From: Gemmatimonadota bacterium
Lineage (GTDB): Bacteria > Gemmatimonadota > Gemmatimonadetes > Longimicrobiales > Gaopeijiaceae
Length of the DNA stretch: 64,000 nucleotides
Direction: 5' to 3'
Assembly: GCA_041390105.1 (NCBI GenBank)
Contig: JAWKQO010000001.1
Span: 1,614,001-1,678,000 of the forward strand
The position numbers and the translations under genes were made by a program. Under the pieces are notes generated by a model, which saw only the letters and a program-made list of their open reading frames with translations, searched no databases and was not told the DNA's origin. Each line of letters begins with the position of its first letter. Positions within the stretch are counted from its first letter, which is position 1. Positions 61,270 to 64,000 of the stretch are shown here, piece by piece.

Positions 61270-61289
61270 TCTGCAACGTACCACGCTGG
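61264..61289 (-). other. Inverted repeat just upstream of the TPP riboswitch
   Basis: CCAGCGT (61264-61270) pairs with ACGCTGG (61283-61289) around a 12-base loop, between the antiporter stop and the riboswitch core. It may be a terminator for the upstream gene or an extension of riboswitch helix P1. No T-tract. Confidence 0.35.
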
Positions 61290-61300
61290 CGGCGATCGCG

Positions 61301-62419
61301 TCAGTGCGCGTCCCTGTCGCGCAGGCCACGGAGCAGGGTGAACGCGAGGACCAGGGCGGTGAGGGGCAACACGAAGAACCCGAGCGCTGCCCGGTACCCA
61401 CCGAGCATGGCGTGGCCGCTCGCGTCCAGCACCAGGTAGGCGAGGTAGATGCCGTAGTAGATGACGAACAACACCCCCTCGCGTCGAGAGATCTCGAGCC
61501 TCGTCAGGAAGATCGGAAAGCAGGCCAGAGCCACTCCCAACAGCACCGGGAAGTCGAACTGCAACACGCCCTCCGGCACCTGCACACCGCCTCCGCCCAC
61601 GACGGCGGTGGAGCCGAGCACGAAGAGCAGGTTGAAGAGGTTGCTTCCCAGGACGTTTCCGACCGCGATGTCGACCTGCCCCCGCAGGCTCGCCACGACC
61701 GAGGTCGCGAGTTCCGGTAGCGACGTCCCGCCCGCGACGATGGTCAGCCCCACCAGGAGCGGGCTCACGCCCCAGGCTCCGGCGATGTCGACGGCACCGG
61801 CAACCAGAGCGCGGGATCCCCCCACGAGGAGGCCCAGGCCGACCAGCACCGACGCCAGGCTGGTCCAGGGCACGGCCCGCCGGGGCGAGGGGGTGGGCGG
61901 GGGCAGCGGCGTGCTTCCCTCCGGGGCCCCGGCACCTCCGGGAGCGGAGGTCGGGGCGGCCGGCGTGGGTGCTCCGTCTGGGGACCCGAGCAGGAACAAG
62001 GAATAGCCGGCCATCCCCATCAACAGGAGGATGCCGTCCCCCCGCGTGAGAACTCCGTCCACAGCCAGTGCATACGCACCCACCGAGGCGACCAGGGTCA
62101 GAGGGACCTCGAAACGCACGAGGCTGGCCTGGACTCGCAGCGGCGTGACCGTCGCGGCCAGTCCGAGAATGAGCAGGGTGTTGAAGACGTTGCTGCCGAG
62201 GACGTTGCCCAGGCCCACGCTTCCCTGGCCGGCCCAGGCCGCCTGCAGATTGACGGCGAGCTCCGGGGCGCTGGTGCCGAACGCCACGACCGTGAGTCCG
62301 ATGACCAGGGGGCTGATCCCGAACGACGCGGCGAGGCGGCTGGCGCCGCGCACCAGGAGCTCCGCTCCGGCCACCAACACCAGCAGTCCGGCACCCAGCA
62401 GAACGAAGGCCGCATGCAT
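61301..62419 (-). CDS. Calcium/sodium antiporter, CaCA family (372 aa)
   Basis: A YrbG-type cation exchanger with ten predicted helices in two inverted halves. The alpha-repeats are GTSAPELAVNLQAAWAG with GNVLGSNVFNTLLILG in the first half, and GGTSLPELATSVVAS with GNVLGSNLFNLLFVLG in the second. The two halves are joined by a Pro/Ala/Gly-rich cytoplasmic loop of about 40 residues. It exchanges Ca2+ for Na+ or H+ across the inner membrane. The frame is open upstream, but the ATG at 62419 gives the family N-terminus. Confidence 0.94.
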   Translation of the reverse strand: MHAAFVLLGAGLLVLVAGAELLVRGASRLAASFGISPLVIGLTVVAFGTSAPELAVNLQAAWAGQGSVGLGNVLGSNVFNTLLILGLAATVTPLRVQASLVRFEVPLTLVASVGAYALAVDGVLTRGDGILLLMGMAGYSLFLLGSPDGAPTPAAPTSAPGGAGAPEGSTPLPPPTPSPRRAVPWTSLASVLVGLGLLVGGSRALVAGAVDIAGAWGVSPLLVGLTIVAGGTSLPELATSVVASLRGQVDIAVGNVLGSNLFNLLFVLGSTAVVGGGGVQVPEGVLQFDFPVLLGVALACFPIFLTRLEISRREGVLFVIYYGIYLAYLVLDASGHAMLGGYRAALGFFVLPLTALVLAFTLLRGLRDRDAH

Positions 62420-62475
62420 GGCGCCGAGATACCCCGGTACGCGCCTGTTCTTTCCGGGGTTCCCGAGGAGAAGAC

Positions 62476-62505
62476 GAACGGCCCCGGCGCAAACCGGGGC
62501 CGTTC
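62476..62505 (-). terminator. Terminator after the 46-residue gene
   Basis: GAACGGCCCCGG (62476-62487) pairs perfectly with CCGGGGCCGTTC (62494-62505) around CGCAAA. On the minus strand it follows the small gene stop by about 50 bases and is followed by GTCTTCTCC. Confidence 0.8.
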
Positions 62506-62554
62506 CAGATCAGCCGCTCCGGGAACTCCGGAACCGCCGCCCTCCTGTGGACGC

Positions 62555-62695
62555 TCAGCGATCGAGCGGTCCCACCTCCAGAGGGAGTACATCGCGGGCC
62601 ATCCGCCGAAGCGCATTCGCCGCACGGGCGTTTCCTTCACCCTCGGCACGGCCGGCCGCGCGAAGCAGGTACCGGATTCGGTCTTCAGTCTTCAT
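62555..62695 (-). CDS. Small basic helical protein (46 aa)
   Basis: An ATG at 62695 preceded at ideal distance by GGAGGAGGA, the strongest ribosome-binding site in this part of the window. The product begins KTEDRIRYLLRAAGRAEGEG and continues with a basic helix NARAANALRRMARD. No transmembrane segment or signal. A terminator follows. The combination of strong start signal, amphipathic helices and terminator argues for a real gene; no family is recognised. Confidence 0.72.
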   Translation of the reverse strand: MKTEDRIRYLLRAAGRAEGEGNARAANALRRMARDVLPLEVGPLDR

Positions 62696-63411
62696 CGTCC
62701 TCCTCCCCGCCCCTCGCATCAGGTTCCAGTTCCATCCGCCGCGTCCGCATCTTCGTCCGCCTCGGATGACCCGACGATGCATCCCTTCCTACGTTCGACC
62801 TGCGCCGCCGGTTTCAGCCCCTTGGCAACTCACTCGACCCAATCTCGCTCGGGGCCCGACCGGGCAGCGCCCGTCCTGTGCTTGGATCGATGGGCCCTGC
62901 CCAGGGTTGCCTCGAGGCGGCCTACCGTAGGGAATGCTGGCGCCTCCCTGCGGGTTCCCTCATGCCCCGGTCGGGGGCATCCCGAACGGAATCCACGCTC
63001 CGGCTCGGCAGGGCGGTCCTGGAAGGCCGAGCCCCAGGTCGAACAACCGACCTCGGGTTCGGCGAGTCGGCGCATCACCGCCATCTGTTTCCTCGGCATC
63101 GTCTGTTCCCGCGCCGGATACTTCGTAGCGGTCCACCCTGGCCGTGCCACGCAACACCTCGCGCGAGGATTCGGAGCGGACCCGGGCGGGCAAGCCTCAA
63201 CTCGCGGTGAAATCAGCACTTCGGACCGGCTCAGGCTCGTCGTCCCGCAGTGTGGGCTCCGCGCCACGGTGTGGCATGCTGCGGCACAGATGTCGCAGGG
63301 TGCACGACCCCATACGGGCCGCCACGTCAGGGCGGACCACACAGCCCCAGAGTTCCGGTTCGTTGGATCCCCCCCCGGGAGCCGGTCTTCAACACGGTCA
63401 GCAGGGTGGAT
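62696..63411. other. 716-base stretch without a convincing gene
   Basis: No frame here has a good start and protein-like composition; the overlapping frames on both strands are Arg/Pro/Ser-rich as expected from GC-rich non-coding DNA. It separates the divergent small gene and the pilin operon, so promoters for both should lie in it. I found no tRNA, repeat array or clear sigma54 site. Confidence 0.5.
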
Positions 63412-63873
63412 ATGAGCTTGAGTCGCGCAGTGCACGGTCGCGGTGGCTTCACGGTGATGGAAACCCTCACCGCGGTCTCGATCGGGTTGGTCCTTCTCTC
63501 CATGACGGTTCGCTCGCTCAGCCCGGTGCAGGAACGCACCGCGCTACGCTCGGCCGAGCAGGCCTTCCGTGGTCTGGTGGCGCGGACCCGCGCCCAGGCG
63601 ATCGAGCGGGGAGAGGACGCCGTCCTCCGACTCGATGCTGCCGGGGACAGCGCCTGGATCGTGCGAGGCACCCAGCGGGTGGAGGGCTTCGCCTTCGACT
63701 CCGAGCTGGCCGTGGACGTCCAGACCAACGTACCGGTCGTGATCTGTATGACCCCACGGGGCGTGGCCGACCCCACCTGTGGGACGAACGCCGTGATGAC
63801 CATCCTGTTCCAGCGGGGTGGCGCGTCTTCGGCGATCCAGGTTCTTCCTCTCGGCCAGATTCTCGGATCATGA
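63412..63873 (+). CDS. Type II secretion/type IV pilin-like protein, GspH type (153 aa)
   Basis: A prepilin with the cleavage motif RGGFTVMETL (Gly at -1, Phe at +1, Glu at +5) and the hydrophobic N-terminal helix that follows. The C-terminal part, with a Cys pair in ICMTPRGVADPTC, is consistent with a GspH/FimT minor pilin. It would be inserted into the inner membrane, cut by PilD and assembled as a minor subunit. The next pilin gene overlaps its stop by ATGA, so this is the start of a minor-pilin operon. Confidence 0.87.
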   Translation: MSLSRAVHGRGGFTVMETLTAVSIGLVLLSMTVRSLSPVQERTALRSAEQAFRGLVARTRAQAIERGEDAVLRLDAAGDSAWIVRGTQRVEGFAFDSELAVDVQTNVPVVICMTPRGVADPTCGTNAVMTILFQRGGASSAIQVLPLGQILGS

Positions 63874-64000
63874 AGGCGCATCAACCGATGGACCCGACCG
63901 CCGACGCTTCCCTGCGGGGTGAGCGCGGCTTCTCCCTGGTGGAGCTCACCGTGGGAATCGTTTTCTTCGCGTTCGGCACGCTGGGCATGGCCGCCATGAC
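63870..64000 (+). CDS. Minor pilin, PilV/GspI type, N-terminal part
   Basis: Runs off the right edge; 43 codons are visible. After a hydrophilic leader of about 19 residues comes GERGFSLVELTVGIVFF, the prepilin peptidase site with Phe +1 and Glu +5, then GTLGMAAM typical of the PilV/GspI group. It overlaps the upstream pilin gene by 4 bases. Confidence 0.85.
   Translation, partial: MKAHQPMDPTADASLRGERGFSLVELTVGIVFFAFGTLGMAAM

Noticed and set aside
62950..63080. tRNA-like fragments (GGTTCG-type sequence) in the gap before the pilin genes
   Set aside because: No acceptor stem or anticodon arm can be folded around them.

Overview
The window is 64 kb of GC-rich, tightly packed DNA from what looks like a Gram-negative, respiring bacterium. 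It carries periplasmic and outer-membrane proteins, a cbb3 oxidase, lipoprotein peptidases, two ECF sigma factors with separate zinc-finger anti-sigma genes, and type IV pilin-like proteins. The protein repertoire (a GWxTD-like protein, several M16/M28 peptidases, giant multihaem cytochromes) is most reminiscent of Gemmatimonadota. That placement is my inference; there is no rRNA gene in the window to test it. I saw no tRNA, insertion sequence, prophage or CRISPR array.

Layout. 1-2.7 kb: end of an M20 peptidase and two Gfo/Idh/MocA oxidoreductases. 2.7-6.0 kb: a TfoX-like protein, a Cu+ ATPase and apt. 6.0-13.0 kb: a complete minus-strand cbb3 oxidase operon, ccoN-O-Q-P-G-H-I-S, including two genes too short for routine ORF calling (ccoQ, ccoS) and a ccoI whose N-terminus starts from a non-standard codon. 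13.1-17.2 kb: a globin-coupled histidine kinase divergent from ccoN, a sigma54-type response regulator and a DsbD-like membrane protein.

17.2-30.8 kb is the most striking part. A six-gene minus-strand operon encodes, in transcription order, a TPR protein, a 34-CxxCH cytochrome, an AMIN-domain/beta-barrel outer-membrane protein, a di-haem cytochrome b, a 17-CxxCH cytochrome and a membrane-anchored iron-sulfur/flavin oxidoreductase. Together they could carry electrons from the inner membrane across the periplasm and outer membrane. Just downstream is a second copy of the large cytochrome, expanded to 46 CxxCH motifs by four extra 76-residue three-haem modules. It is preceded by a 37-codon relic of the TPR gene and by a copy of the same upstream regulatory DNA. 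The order of parts shows a segmental duplication followed by decay, repeat expansion and probable gene conversion. I regard this as the likeliest undescribed system here: a porin-cytochrome conduit for extracellular electron exchange.

31-64 kb is mostly housekeeping and accessory: holA, a SPOR protein, an anti-sigma factor, an ECF sigma factor, a NUDIX hydrolase, an M16 peptidase pair (one catalytic, one not), apgM, an aminotransferase, an amidohydrolase coupled to an AAA+ ATPase, an HD-GYP regulator, an SRAP protein, an aspartoacylase-like protein, a glutamate-cysteine-ligase-like enzyme fused to CBS domains, a nitroreductase, a STAS protein, an M28 peptidase, a second ECF sigma/anti-sigma pair, a DUF3052 protein, a GWxTD-like protein, a sulfocyanin-like copper protein, a DinB protein, thiC behind a TPP riboswitch, a Ca2+/Na+ antiporter, a 46-residue small protein, and the start of a pilin operon running off the right edge.
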